From JBBROS01 sp043748985 (GTDB lineage Bacteria > Pseudomonadota > Alphaproteobacteria > Acetobacterales > Acetobacteraceae), in NCBI GenBank assembly GCA_043748985.1, contig JAYVEG010000005.1, forward strand, positions 1-20,524: 20,524 nt of DNA. The letters are read 5' to 3'. The notes under the pieces were generated by a model. That model worked only from the letters and a program-made list of their open reading frames with translations. It did no database searches and was not told the origin of the DNA. Within the stretch, counting starts at the first letter, position 1; each line of letters opens with the position of its first letter. The position numbers and the translations under genes were made by a program. This document shows, one piece after another, positions 1 through 9,095 of this stretch.

Positions 1-1026
1 AATGGGAACCACCAGTTCGGCAAACAACGCGGCTAGCTCGCTGCCACGTGACAGGTCGGGATGCGCGTCGGCGGCGATCAGCACGACAACGTTCTGCCCA
101 GCACCGAGCTGCAAGACCGCATTGTGCCGGATTTCCCGCCAGCGGTGCGAGCAGGCGCCGGCGAAAAGGTCGGCTGCACCGATGTTCAGCGGATGGGCCA
201 CCCCCCACTCGGCCAGATAGGCAGCCTGCCGACGCGAGGCTTCAGCGACGCTGCCGATAACGACGAGTATCGGCCGCCCCAGGCGCGGCGAGGTAACCGT
301 CGGGGCGGGGGTATCTGCGTTGCCGACAAGCCGGGCAAGATGGATCGCCAAGCCGCCGCTGCCGACCCAGACCAATTCGTCGGCGATCGGTAGGGAGGCG
401 GCGGCAATGGTCGCCAGATCCACTTCCTCGACCGCGTCGCACACCACCGCCGCCACGCCCCGTGCGCGGGCATCGGCAAGTGCAGTCGCGGTCGCATCGA
501 TGCCGCTTCGGATTATGGCAAGCGGCAGAACTTCGGACGACATGCCAACGTGGGCCAGGATGTCCGGCAGGTGCGCGGAGCAATAGGTGTGATCGCGTGC
601 CCAAAGCACCGTCTCTTCCAGTGCGCACCCGGCGATGCGCATCGACCCTTTTTCCGTCGAGCGCCCGGTCCCGGGAAATGCCGGGGCCACCAGAGCCATC
701 GGCGCGCGCCCGCCCCGCAAGGTGGCGAGAAAGTCGCAAATGGCTGCCAACTCCGCTGCTGGCTGACCGCGCAGGGTGGAATCGATCTTTTTGTAGACCA
801 GCACTCCCGGACGATGCCGTGCAGCGAGCCCCGTCACCTGTCTGCATGCGGCATCGTCCGGTGACAGGAAGCGGCTCTCGGTGTTCAAAGCCAAGACCGG
901 GCCGTTGCTTTGGCCGATCTCATTCCAGATTACGAGGGTCTCCAGCCCAACCTTGGCGAAGGCCATCGCGCAATCCGCAGCACCCGTCAAATCGTCGGCA
1001 ATAATCAGCCAGCGACGTCGCGCCAT
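1..1026 (-). CDS. Four-carbon acid sugar kinase (DUF1537 family), 3' end beyond the window
   Basis: The frame is open from an ATG at 1026 to base 1, giving 342 residues without a stop; the family is usually about 400-430 residues, so only the C-terminal tail is missing. Near the N terminus (residues 9-15) is IADDLTG followed by AAD, the hallmark of this kinase family. Further conserved pieces are YKKIDSTLRG (about residue 76) and APAFPGTGR (about 112). Family members phosphorylate four-carbon sugar acids such as threonate or erythronate in the cytoplasm, normally beside an oxidoreductase and an aldolase or PdxA-like partner; none of those partners is seen here. A GGAGGA sequence nine bases upstream supports the start. 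The substrate cannot be told from the sequence. It lies in the probable island left of tRNA-Ser. Family assignment is firm; specificity is open. Confidence 0.88.
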   Translation of the reverse strand, partial: MARRRWLIIADDLTGAADCAMAFAKVGLETLVIWNEIGQSNGPVLALNTESRFLSPDDAACRQVTGLAARHRPGVLVYKKIDSTLRGQPAAELAAICDFLATLRGGRAPMALVAPAFPGTGRSTEKGSMRIAGCALEETVLWARDHTYCSAHLPDILAHVGMSSEVLPLAIIRSGIDATATALADARARGVAAVVCDAVEEVDLATIAAASLPIADELVWVGSGGLAIHLARLVGNADTPAPTVTSPRLGRPILVVIGSVAEASRRQAAYLAEWGVAHPLNIGAADLFAGACSHRWREIRHNAVLQLGAGQNVVVLIAADAHPDLSRGSELAALFAELVVPI

Positions 1027-1035
1027 GTGACATGT

Positions 1036-1041
1036 TCCTCC
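1036..1041 (-). promoter_or_regulatory. Ribosome binding site of the sugar acid kinase
   Basis: GGAGGA on the minus strand sits nine bases before the ATG at 1026 and fixes that start over another ATG at 1033, which is out of frame. Confidence 0.65.
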
Positions 1042-1119
1042 AGCCTGATATCGGCGCGGCGCGCAACACGCCGCCGAACATCGGTGCAATCCGCTGACAC
1101 TGGCGCACGGCAATACGGC

Positions 1120-1452
1120 TCAATCCAAAGGTGCGAGTGGTGCCGCCGAGGCGTGATAGTGCAGCGCAGACCAGCACCCATCTTGCCGCCCGGGCACACG
1201 GCTGAACCGGGCTGACGTACGGATCGCGTAGGTATCGCGCGGGCGAAGGAAATCGGAGCGGCTTCTGCAGATCTCGGCGCGGCCAAGACAGTTTTTGGGA
1301 CAGGTTGTAGCAGACCGGGTTGCATCCGATGCATAGCGCGCGGCCAGCGCACCGAGATCAGCGCTGTTGAACGTCTTGATCCGGTGTTCAAGCGCGGCCG
1401 AGGTGCCGGCATGCGCGATTGGTTCGGCATGGTTGTATTGGTCACAGCCGAT
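1120..1452 (-). pseudogene. Degraded stretch with a possible SnoaL/NTF2-like remnant
   Basis: The roughly 490 bases between the kinase and the SMP-30 fragment hold no convincing gene. One minus-strand frame, open from 1452 to a TGA at 1120-1122, contains a stretch (about 1318-1400) reading ALEHRIKTFNSADLGALAAR followed by YASDA. This resembles the first helices of SnoaL-like/NTF2-like proteins. There is no in-frame ATG, GTG or TTG upstream of it after the TAG at 1453-1455, and the rest of the frame lacks recognisable family features. If real it is a decayed gene. The assignment is a guess from pattern only. Confidence 0.25.
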
Positions 1453-1516
1453 CTATGGCCGGAAATGGCTGAAGCATCCAGGTCCCCCATGCCGTTTGAA
1501 CAGCGGGGGGTGAAAC

Positions 1517-1630
1517 TCAAGCATGGTGCGAGAACATCGCCTTGCCGGGCACATCGAGCTCGGCGGTCAGGATCGTCCCGCTCCCGGACTCGGTGATGTA
1601 GAGCGTTTTGTCGTCCGGCCCACCTGGGAT
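1517..1630 (-). pseudogene. C-terminal fragment of an SMP-30/gluconolactonase-family protein, cut by the IS element
   Basis: The last 36 or so codons of a lactonase-like gene are readable: GGPDDKTLYITESGSGTIL, then a segment containing AELDVPG and a terminal MFSHHA before a TGA at 1517-1519. This is the typical last blade and tail of SMP-30/gluconolactonase/LRE-type sugar lactonases, where GGPDxKTLY is conserved. Upstream the frame runs directly into the left inverted repeat of the IS3 element at 1631, so about 250 residues (by family length) are missing. They are not found on the other side of the IS. A lactonase would fit beside a sugar acid kinase in one catabolic cluster. Non-functional as it stands. 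Confidence 0.7.
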
Positions 1631-1649
1631 TGACCCGGATTGGTGGACA
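1631..1649 (+). repeat. Left inverted repeat of the IS3 element
   Basis: TGACCCGGATTGGTGGACA; pairs imperfectly with 2876-2894, with the inner GTGGACA block identical. Confidence 0.7.
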
Positions 1650-1678
1650 CCCCGAACGCTTTCGCGAAAGGTGTCATC

Positions 1679-2002
1679 ATGCCAAAAACCCGATTTCCGT
1701 ATTCCCCTGAGTTCCGCCGTCAGATGGTCGATCTGGTCCGTGCCGGTCGTGACCCCGACGACCTCGCGCGCGAGTTCGAGCCGACGGCGCAGTCGATCCG
1801 CAACTGGCTCGTGCAGGCCGACAAGAAAGACGGCCGACGGGAGGACGTGCCGCCTGGCCTGATTGCGGCTGAACGGGATGAGTTGTCCCGGCTGCGGCGA
1901 GAGAACAAGCAGCTGCGCGTCGAGCGGGATATCTTGTCAAAAGCCGCGGCCTGGTTTGCACGGGAAACCGGGGCAGTGTCGTCCGGCTCTCCCGGTTCAT
2001 GA
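1679..2002 (+). CDS. IS3-family transposase OrfA
   Basis: This 107-residue protein is the DNA-binding partner of the IS3 transposase. It starts MPKTRFPYSPEFRRQMVDL and contains the transposase_8 type helix-turn-helix (RNWLVQAD around residues 40-47) and a C-terminal heptad region (LSRLRRENKQLRVERDIL) that serves as a leucine zipper for multimerisation. The ATG at 1679 is preferred because AAAGG lies nine bases upstream; an in-frame TTG at 1640 falls inside the terminal repeat. Its TGA at 2000-2002 overlaps the orfB ATG at 1999 (ATGA). A slippery AAAAG run in the TCA AAA GCC codons at about 1938-1943 could support the usual -1 frameshift to the OrfAB fusion. OrfA itself looks intact. Confidence 0.85.
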   Translation: MPKTRFPYSPEFRRQMVDLVRAGRDPDDLAREFEPTAQSIRNWLVQADKKDGRREDVPPGLIAAERDELSRLRRENKQLRVERDILSKAAAWFARETGAVSSGSPGS

Positions 2003-2858
2003 GCGCGAACCAGGCCTGTTTCCCGATCACCACCATGGCGCGCGTGCTCGGCGTGTCAGGGTTGGTTTCTACGCTTGGCGGGATCGTCCGCCGTCTTGCC
2101 ATGCCGTTGCCGACGCCGCGTTGTTGGGTCGTGTAAGGACCGTTCACGCCAGCTCGCGGGAGACCTACGGGGCACCCCGCGTGCACGCCGATCTGCGGAC
2201 GCGGGGCGAACGGCACGGCCGCAAACGGATTGCTCGTCTAATGCGCGGGGCCGGGCTCGTGCGTGCCAGCCATCGTCATGGTGGGCCGACAACGACCCGG
2301 CGTGACAAGGATGCCCGACCGGCGCCGGACCTGGTGGATCGCAACTTCACTGCGTCTGGACCGGATCAGCTTTGGGTGGCCGACATCACGTATGTGCCGA
2401 CGGCTGCGGGGTTCCTGTATCTCGCTGTCGTGCTGGACGCCTGGAGCCGCAAGGTCGTCGGCTGGTCGATGGCTAACCACCTTCGGGCCGAGTTGGTGCT
2501 GGACGCGATGGAAGCGGCCGTTGGTCAACGCCGCCCCAAGGACGTCATTCATCAAGGCGACCAGGGAAGCCAATACACGTCTGTCGCGTTCGGCAAGCGA
2601 TGCGGCGAAGCAGGTGTCCGGCCCTCAATGGGATCCGTGGGTGACGCCTATGACAATGCCATGGCAGAGAGCTTCTTCTCGACACTCGAAGCCGAGGTGC
2701 TGAGCCGTCGCCGGTTCACGTCCCAGGCAGAGACCCGCATGGCCTGCTTCAGCTACATCGAGGGCTGGTACAACCCGGCACGGCTGCACTCAGGCCTGGG
2801 ATACCGGTCACCGATGACCTACGAAGCGGAGAGGGAGGCAGCCCTGATCGAGCCGTAG
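1999..2858 (+). pseudogene. IS3-family transposase OrfB (DDE integrase), frameshifted
   Basis: OrfB is the catalytic subunit that cuts and joins the IS ends. The reading frame starts at ATG 1999 (MSANQACFPITTMARVLGVS) and should continue with two residues and GFYAW. Only five bases (2059-2063) separate the GVS codons from GFYAW, where relatives I recall have six, so one base is lost. The rest is read in another frame from about 2060 to a TAG at 2856-2858. That part holds the HTH_21 region, the rve core with WVADITYV (first Asp), HQGDQGSQYTS (second Asp; most relatives have HHSDQGSQYTS) and NAMAESFFSTLE (catalytic Glu). The three catalytic acids are retained, so the damage looks recent. A sequencing error at this base is the alternative explanation. 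Confidence 0.8.
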
Positions 2859-2875
2859 CCAGCAAGCCTACAAAC

Positions 2876-2894
2876 TGTCCACGAGAACGGGGCA
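2876..2894 (-). repeat. Right inverted repeat of the IS3 element
   Basis: On the minus strand it reads TGCCCCGTTCTCGTGGACA, starting with TG as IS3 ends do, 18 bases after the orfB stop. Confidence 0.65.
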
Positions 2895-2897
2895 ACC

Positions 2898-3068
2898 TCA
2901 GCTCGCAGAAACCGCGAGGACCCGAGCAGCGACTTGCACCACGCGCTTCGGGATTGCTCCAAGCGTGATTCGGATCGGGGGGGATTGCAAAGTAAAACCG
3001 AAGCGAGTGGGCAGTCGCATCTGAAAAACCCATGCGGACCCTTTGCGGGTCAGGTGGCGGCCATGCAC
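2898..3068 (-). pseudogene. N-terminal relic of a DUF6538-type tyrosine recombinase (island integrase)
   Basis: A 56-codon frame starts at GTG 3068 with VHGRHLTRKGSAWVFQMRLP and continues with PIRITLGAIPKR and ARVLA. The pattern (LTR-KG, aromatic strand, R-LP, then a strand ending in LG and a basic helix) matches the DUF6538 N-terminal domain found on phage-type integrases. The catalytic domain of such proteins (several hundred residues) is absent: the frame ends in TGA at 2898-2900, four bases from the IS3 right end. It starts 71 bases beyond the 3' end of the tRNA-Ser gene and in the same direction, which is the classic place for a tRNA-targeting island integrase. Family assignment from memory of the domain, so moderate confidence. 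Confidence 0.55.
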
Positions 3069-3139
3069 GGTGGATTACAATCCGGGTTACAAGCAGCCCG
3101 GTCACACCGCCGAAATCCATGTTATTCGGCGTTGGAAAT

Positions 3140-3231
<92 letters not shown>

Positions 3232-3337
3232 GCACGGGGTCAGACACACACACACCGTTTGCTGTGGTCGTTCTACGCAAAGCGCTGGGCGGGGTCAAAC
3301 CTGCTTCTTGGCATTCAGCATCTTAACCTGAGGCCCG

Positions 3338-3958
3338 TCAGCTGAGGGCGACCTCGAAGCCGCGTTTCGTGGCGGGCCGGGCCATGAGCGTCTCGTACCA
3401 GCGCTTCACGTGGGGGAACTCGGCGAGGTCCACCTGGTGCCGCTCATGCCGCCAGGCCCAGCCGACGATGGCGAAATCCGCGACCGACAGGCTGCCGGCG
3501 ACGAACTCCACCTTTGCCAGCCGGCGGTCCAGCACGCCATAGAGCCGCTTCGTTTCCTTCATGTAGCGCGCCAGTCCGTATGCGCGGTCCTTTTCGTTGA
3601 CCGTCAGGAAATGGTGCACCTGTCCGGGCATCGGCCCGAAGCCGCCCATTTGCCACATCAACCACTCCAGCACAGGAACCCGGCTTCGCAGATCCGTCGG
3701 CAGGAACTGGCCGGTCTTCTCGCCGAGATACAGCAGGATCGCTCCGGATTCGAAGACGGAGATCGGGGCGCCCCCGGGACCGTCGGGATCGATGATGGCG
3801 GGAATTCGGTTGTTGGGGCTGATTTCAAGGAATGCCGGCTGGAACTGCTGGTCCTTGGTGATGTCGACGACCTTAACCGAGTATGCCAGTCCCATCTCTT
3901 CCAGCGCCACGCTGATCTTGCGGCCGTTGGGGGTGTTCCAGGTGTGCAGCTCGATCAT
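3338..3958 (-). CDS. Glutathione S-transferase, Nu-class-like (YfcG-related)
   Basis: A soluble 206-residue protein with the thioredoxin-fold N-terminal domain (residues 1-82) and an all-helical C-terminal domain. The N terminus has TWNTPNGRKISVALEE, where TPNG is typical of Nu-class/YfcG-like enzymes that use glutathione or its disulfide for disulfide-bond reduction. NNRIPAI (about 49-55) supplies the cis-proline and ESGAIL (about 70-75) the glutathione gamma-glutamyl site. The C-terminal half contains the SVADFAIVGWAW helix with the N-capping-box-like motif. It is divergent from the MFS gene at 4065 and shares about 100 bases of promoter region with it. The physiological substrate is unknown. 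The start ATG at 3958 begins the conserved first strand exactly, although its ribosome binding site is weak. Confidence 0.88.
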   Translation of the reverse strand: MIELHTWNTPNGRKISVALEEMGLAYSVKVVDITKDQQFQPAFLEISPNNRIPAIIDPDGPGGAPISVFESGAILLYLGEKTGQFLPTDLRSRVPVLEWLMWQMGGFGPMPGQVHHFLTVNEKDRAYGLARYMKETKRLYGVLDRRLAKVEFVAGSLSVADFAIVGWAWRHERHQVDLAEFPHVKRWYETLMARPATKRGFEVALS

Positions 3959-3992
3959 GACCAGGTATCTCTCACATTTGCACGGAAGCTAG

Positions 3993-4048
3993 GCCCGGCA
4001 TTCAGGCCGGGCAAGCCGGGCCGTGGCATCGCGATTGCATCACGCGAT
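3993..4048. promoter_or_regulatory. Two dyads in the GST/MFS divergent intergenic region
   Basis: A perfect 7-bp inverted repeat, GCCCGGC-6-GCCGGGC (3993-3999 and 4006-4012), and a second one, ATCGCG-9-CGCGAT (4028-4033 and 4043-4048), lie between the two divergent genes. The second ends a few bases before the MFS ribosome binding site, where a repressor could act. No regulator is encoded next door, so operator function is only a suggestion. Confidence 0.3.
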
Positions 4049-4064
4049 CGATCCTGGGGAGACG

Positions 4065-5312
4065 ATGATGAGTTCCACCACCGCCGACTATGCCCCCGCC
4101 ACCTCTGCCCGATGGGTCCAGCTCCTGCTGGGGCTGATCTGCATGATGGCCATCAGCTCGCCCCAGTATGTCTGGACGCTGTTCACCAAGCCACTCGGCG
4201 CCAGCCTCAACGCGCCCTCCGCCGCAATTCAAGTGACGTTCAGCATTCTCATCGTGCTGCAGACCTTCTTCAGCCCGTTCCAGGGTTGGCTCGTGGAGAA
4301 GTTCGGCCCCCGCTGGCTCATCGCATTCGGCTGTGCGCTGACCGGGCTGAGCTGGGTGTTGGCGTCGCAGGCCACATCAGTGTGGATGCTGTACGCGACC
4401 TATGGCCTGTTTGGCGGCCTCGGCACCGGCATCGTCTATATCGGCGTGGTCGGCCAGGTCGTTGGCTGGTTCCCGGATCGCCGCGGTTTTGCGGCCGGCG
4501 TCGTCGCGGCGGGCTACGGCATGGGCGCCATTGCCACGACCTTCCCCATCACCGATAGCCTTGCCGCGAAAGGCTATCAGGCCACACTCGTGCAGTTCGG
4601 CATCATCTTCGGCATCGTCGGAGTCGTCGCCGCCCTGGGTCTGAAGGCGCCCCCGGCCTACCGCGCCGACGCGCCACTGATGCCCGGCACCGGCCGCGAC
4701 GTGTCCACCGGCACCATGCTGAAGAACCCCATCTTCTGGCTGATGTTCTGCATGATGACCATGATGTCCACCACCGGCCTGATGGTCACCAGCCAGATCG
4801 GCACCTTCGCCGCTGATTTCGGCATCACCAAGACGGTTGTCTGGGGCTTTGCCGCCCTGCCCCTGGCGCTCACCATCGACCGGTTCTGCAACGGTCTCAC
4901 CCGTCCATTTTTTGGCTGGGTTTCCGACCGCATCGGCCGCGAGAACACCATGTGCCTCGCCTTCGCGCTGGAGGGCATCGCCATGGCCATCTGGCTGTCG
5001 ACGATCGACATCCCCGTCGCCTTCGTCCTACTGTCCGGCGTCGTGTTCTTCGGTTGGGGCGAGATCTTCTCGCTGTTTCCAAGCACGCTGACCGACACGT
5101 TCGGGGCCCGCTACGCCACGAAGAACTATGGCTGCCTGTATATCGCGCAGGGCATCGGCGCGATCTTCGGCGGCCCGCTCGCCTCGTTGCTGCACGACGC
5201 CGCCGGAAGCTGGTCCCCCGTGTTCGCCCTGGCGATTGGCGCCGATCTGCTCACGGCAGCGCTCGCGATCGCCATGCTGAAGCCGATGCGCAAGCGGTTC
5301 CTGGCGGCTTAG
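4065..5312 (+). CDS. MFS transporter of the oxalate/formate antiporter (OFA/OxlT) type
   Basis: A 415-residue inner-membrane carrier with about twelve hydrophobic helices. Features of the OFA family are the TM1-TM2 segment QYVWTLFTKPLG, the FSPFQGWLVEKFGPRW motif A-like loop (about 67-82), the glycine-rich TM4 region GLFGGLGTGIVYIG, WFPDRRGFAAG in the central repeat, and a second motif A equivalent, FFGWVSDRIGREN. OFA carriers exchange small mono- and dicarboxylates such as oxalate/formate, so an organic acid substrate is likely; the exact one cannot be read. GGGGAG precedes two adjacent ATGs (4065, 4068); spacing slightly favours 4068. An upstream in-frame GTG at 4023 would add 14 non-conserved residues and is less likely. 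Converges on gatB with a palindrome between. Confidence 0.85.
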   Translation: MMSSTTADYAPATSARWVQLLLGLICMMAISSPQYVWTLFTKPLGASLNAPSAAIQVTFSILIVLQTFFSPFQGWLVEKFGPRWLIAFGCALTGLSWVLASQATSVWMLYATYGLFGGLGTGIVYIGVVGQVVGWFPDRRGFAAGVVAAGYGMGAIATTFPITDSLAAKGYQATLVQFGIIFGIVGVVAALGLKAPPAYRADAPLMPGTGRDVSTGTMLKNPIFWLMFCMMTMMSTTGLMVTSQIGTFAADFGITKTVVWGFAALPLALTIDRFCNGLTRPFFGWVSDRIGRENTMCLAFALEGIAMAIWLSTIDIPVAFVLLSGVVFFGWGEIFSLFPSTLTDTFGARYATKNYGCLYIAQGIGAIFGGPLASLLHDAAGSWSPVFALAIGADLLTAALAIAMLKPMRKRFLAA

Positions 5313-5326
5313 CACCTTCAGCCGAT

Positions 5327-5350
5327 CCCTCTCCCGCAGGCGGGAGAGGG
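5327..5350. terminator. Perfect palindrome between convergent genes (bidirectional terminator or REP-like repeat)
   Basis: An 11-bp perfect stem CCCTCTCCCGC / GCGGGAGAGGG closed by a two-base AG spacer sits between the MFS stop (5312) and the gatB stop (5358). There is no T-run. The position suits transcription termination in both directions; the sequence type, CCCTCTCCC-GGGAGAGGG, is common as a dispersed intergenic repeat in GC-rich proteobacteria. Confidence 0.6.
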
Positions 5351-5357
5351 CTGATCC

Positions 5358-6805
5358 TCAGCCGAGCTTGGCCTTGATCGCCTCGTTCACCAACGCCGGG
5401 TTGCCCTTGCCGGCCATCGCCTTCATCACCTGGCCCACGAAGAACCCGAACAGCTTGTCCTTGCCGCCCTTGAACTGCGCCACCTTGTCCGGGTTTGCGG
5501 CCAGCACGGCATCCACCGCGGCGTCGATCGCGCCCGTGTCGATCACCTGGCGCAGCCCTTTCGCCTCCACGATCGCCCCGGGGCTGTCCCCGGTTTCGAC
5601 CATCGCCTCGAACACTTCCTTCGCGATGCGGCCGTTGATCGTCTTATCGGCCAGGAGATCCAGCAGCTGGCCCAAGGATTGGGCGCTCACCGGGCTGGTC
5701 GCAATCGTCTTGCCGGTCCGGTTCAGGGCGGCGAAGAAGTCGCCCATCATCCAGTTGGCTGCCTGCTTGGCGTCGCGGCCCTTCGCGACGGTTTCGTAGA
5801 ACGCCGCCGTCTCCTGGTCCGCCACCAACACGGCGGCATCGTATGGCGGCAAGCCATACTCGGCCACCAGGCGCGCGCGCTTGGCATCGGGCAACTCCGG
5901 CAGATGCGACGCCAGTTCGTCAACCCACGCCTGCTTCAGCACCAGCGGCAGCAGATCGGGGTCCGGGAAGTAGCGGTAGTCGTGCGCATCCTCCTTGGAC
6001 CGCAGGCTCCGCGTCTCGTTACGGGCCGGGTCGAACAGGCGCGTCTCCTGCATCACCGTCCCGCCGCGCTCCCAAACCTCGATCTGCCGGGTCGCCTCCG
6101 CCTCGATCGCCTGCATCACGAACCGCACGGAATTCACGTTCTTGATCTCGCAGCGCGTCCGGAACGCCTCGCCCGCATGCCGTACGCTGACGTTGACGTC
6201 GGCGCGCATGGACCCCTCCTCCATGTTGCCGTCGCACGTGCCCAGATACCGCAGAATCGTCCGCAGCTTGCGCAGATAGGCACCCGCCTCCTCTGGACTG
6301 CGGATATCCGGTTCGCTGACGATCTCCATCAGCGCCACGCCCGAGCGGTTGAGGTCGATGAACGACCGCGTCGGGTCCTGGTCGTGCATCGACTTGCCGG
6401 CATCCTGCTCCAGATGCAGCCGCGTCACGCCGATGGTGCGCGTCGACCCGTCCGCCAGCTCGATCTCGACGGCGCCCTTGCCCACGATGGGGTGCTCGAA
6501 CTGGCTGATCTGGTAGCCCTGCGGCAGGTCGGCATAGAAGTAGTTCTTCCGGTCGAACCGGCTGACCAGGTTGATCTCCGCGTCCAGCCCCAGCCCCGTC
6601 CGCACCGCCTGCGCGACACATTCGCCGTTCAGCACCGGCAGCATGCCCGGAAAGGCGGCATCCACGTAGCTCACGTGGCTGTTCGGCGCCCCGCCATATG
6701 TCGCCGACGCTCCACTGAACAGCTTTGCCTGGCTGATCACCTGGGCATGCACCTCCAACCCGACGACGATCTCCCAGGTGCCGGTCGATCCTTCCAGCGT
6801 ATAGC

Positions 6806-6809
<4 letters not shown>
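5358..6809 (-). CDS. gatB: Asp-tRNA(Asn)/Glu-tRNA(Gln) amidotransferase subunit B
   Basis: GatB binds the misacylated tRNA and carries the kinase site that activates Glu or Asp on tRNA before amidation with ammonia from GatA. The 483-residue product has the conserved start EIVVGLEVHAQ (residues 13-23), SGASATYGGAPNSHVSYVD, RFDRKNYFYADLPQGYQISQ (about 84-103) and VALMEIVSEPDIRSPEEA. The C-terminal helical and YqeY-like tail, used for tRNA recognition, is present with MMGDFFAALN and an end at KAKLG. The ATG at 6809 overlaps the gatA stop (ATGA), so translation is coupled. Length is typical for the family. No oddities seen. Together with GatC and GatA it forms the cytoplasmic GatCAB complex. Confidence 0.97.
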
Positions 6810-8262
<1,453 letters not shown>

Positions 8263-8266
<4 letters not shown>

Positions 8267-8550
8267 TCCACCACCTTCGGGACCGTATAGAAGAAGCCGA
8301 CCCGGTCCGACGCGTTCGACAGCACCGCATCCTGCAGGTTGCCGTCCGTCACCACATCCTCGCGCAGCCGCAGCGCCATCGTCGCCGCCCCGGTCAAGGG
8401 CTCCACGCCGGCCACATCCACCTCGTTCAACTGCTCGATCCACCCGAGGATACCATTCAGTTCCGCCTGCAGCCGCGGGACATCGGCCTCCTCCACATGA
8501 AGACGCGCAAGCTTGGCAATACGCCGGACGGTCGCGGGATCGAGCGACAT
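8263..8550 (-). CDS. gatC: Asp-tRNA(Asn)/Glu-tRNA(Gln) amidotransferase subunit C
   Basis: The 95-residue protein stabilises GatA and wraps around the GatA-GatB interface. It begins MSLDPATVRRIAKLARLHVE and contains LNGILGWIEQLNEVD and VEPLTG, then REDVVTDG, all typical of GatC. The ATG at 8550 is chosen because homologues start there and AAGGAA lies seven bases upstream; the longer frame to 8619 adds non-conserved residues that overlap the promoter. It is the first gene of the gatCAB operon. Its promoter must lie in the 71-base gap shared with ruvX. Confidence 0.95.
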
Positions 8551-8621
8551 CGGTGTTTCCTTTATGTCAGGTAGGGAAATTGGTTGGGTATGCCGGGTCG
8601 GTTGGTGTGATACCGGCACCC

Positions 8622-9092
8622 ATGCCCCTGATCAACATGGCGACGCTGCGAACCCGCATGCCCCGCGGCAAACGCCTTATCGGGATCGACCCTGGCAGCA
8701 AGACGATCGGTGTCGCCCTGTCCGATGTCGGCCTCATGCTGGCCTCCCCTTGGGGCGGCCTGCTACGCACCAAACTCGGCGCCGTCGCCGCGAAACTCAT
8801 GGCCCTGGCCGATGCGGAGGGCGCGGCCGGCTTCGTCGTCGGCTACCCGCTGTCGATGGACGGCACCATGGGCCCCGCCGCGCAGGCCGCCCGCGACTGG
8901 GCGCTCTCGCTCTCGGACCTCACCGGTCTGCCTGCGGCACTTTGGGACGAACGCCTCTCCAGCGCCGCCGTCAACCGCATGCTGATCGACGAGATGGACA
9001 TGACCCGCCGCAAGCGCGCCGCCGTCGTCGACGGCATCGCCGCCGCCTACACCCTGCAGGCAGCACTCGATGCAAGCGCCCCCCGAGGGTAA
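8622..9092 (+). CDS. ruvX: YqgF/RuvX family pre-16S rRNA nuclease
   Basis: A 156-residue RNase H-fold protein. The first strand has GIDPGSKTIGVALSD (about residues 21-35) with the first catalytic Asp, then GYPLSMDG (about 74-81), LWDERLSSAAVNRML (about 107-121) with the second acidic site, and DGIAAAYTLQ near the C terminus with the third. Family members (YqgF, putative Holliday junction resolvase) mature the 5' end of 16S rRNA. Two in-frame ATGs exist, 8622 and 8637; both precede a non-conserved leader, so the true start is uncertain. It is divergent from gatCAB, and its stop is only three bases from the stop of the HD-GYP gene, leaving no room for a terminator. Confidence 0.9.
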   Translation: MPLINMATLRTRMPRGKRLIGIDPGSKTIGVALSDVGLMLASPWGGLLRTKLGAVAAKLMALADAEGAAGFVVGYPLSMDGTMGPAAQAARDWALSLSDLTGLPAALWDERLSSAAVNRMLIDEMDMTRRKRAAVVDGIAAAYTLQAALDASAPRG

Positions 9093-9095
9093 CGC

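Larger units (their letters stand above)
1631..2894 (+). mobile_element. IS3-family insertion sequence, 1264 bp, with damaged orfB
   Basis: The element is bounded by imperfect 19-bp inverted repeats that begin with TG: TGACCCGGATTGGTGGACA at the left and, read from the right end inwards, TGCCCCGTTCTCGTGGACA (13 of 19 identical). It holds an orfA with an HTH and leucine-zipper-like region and an orfB with the DDE integrase core in the -1 frame, as expected for IS3. The three bases outside each end (GAT on the left, ACC on the right) do not match, so no target duplication is visible. A one-base loss in orfB near 2059-2063 probably makes this copy inactive unless helped in trans. Confidence 0.85.

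Noticed and set aside
1005..1520. A 171-codon minus-strand frame between kinase and lactonase fragment
   Set aside because: It overlaps the kinase start and the lactonase end in other frames and shows no recognisable family.
1938..2066. Programmed frameshifting as the explanation for the second frame change in orfB
   Set aside because: IS3 elements use one -1 shift near the end of orfA. The second change lies within conserved OrfB sequence with no slippery run, and one base is missing relative to family spacing.
3243..3256. Short AC repeat upstream of tRNA-Ser
   Set aside because: Only about six repeat units; no sign of function.
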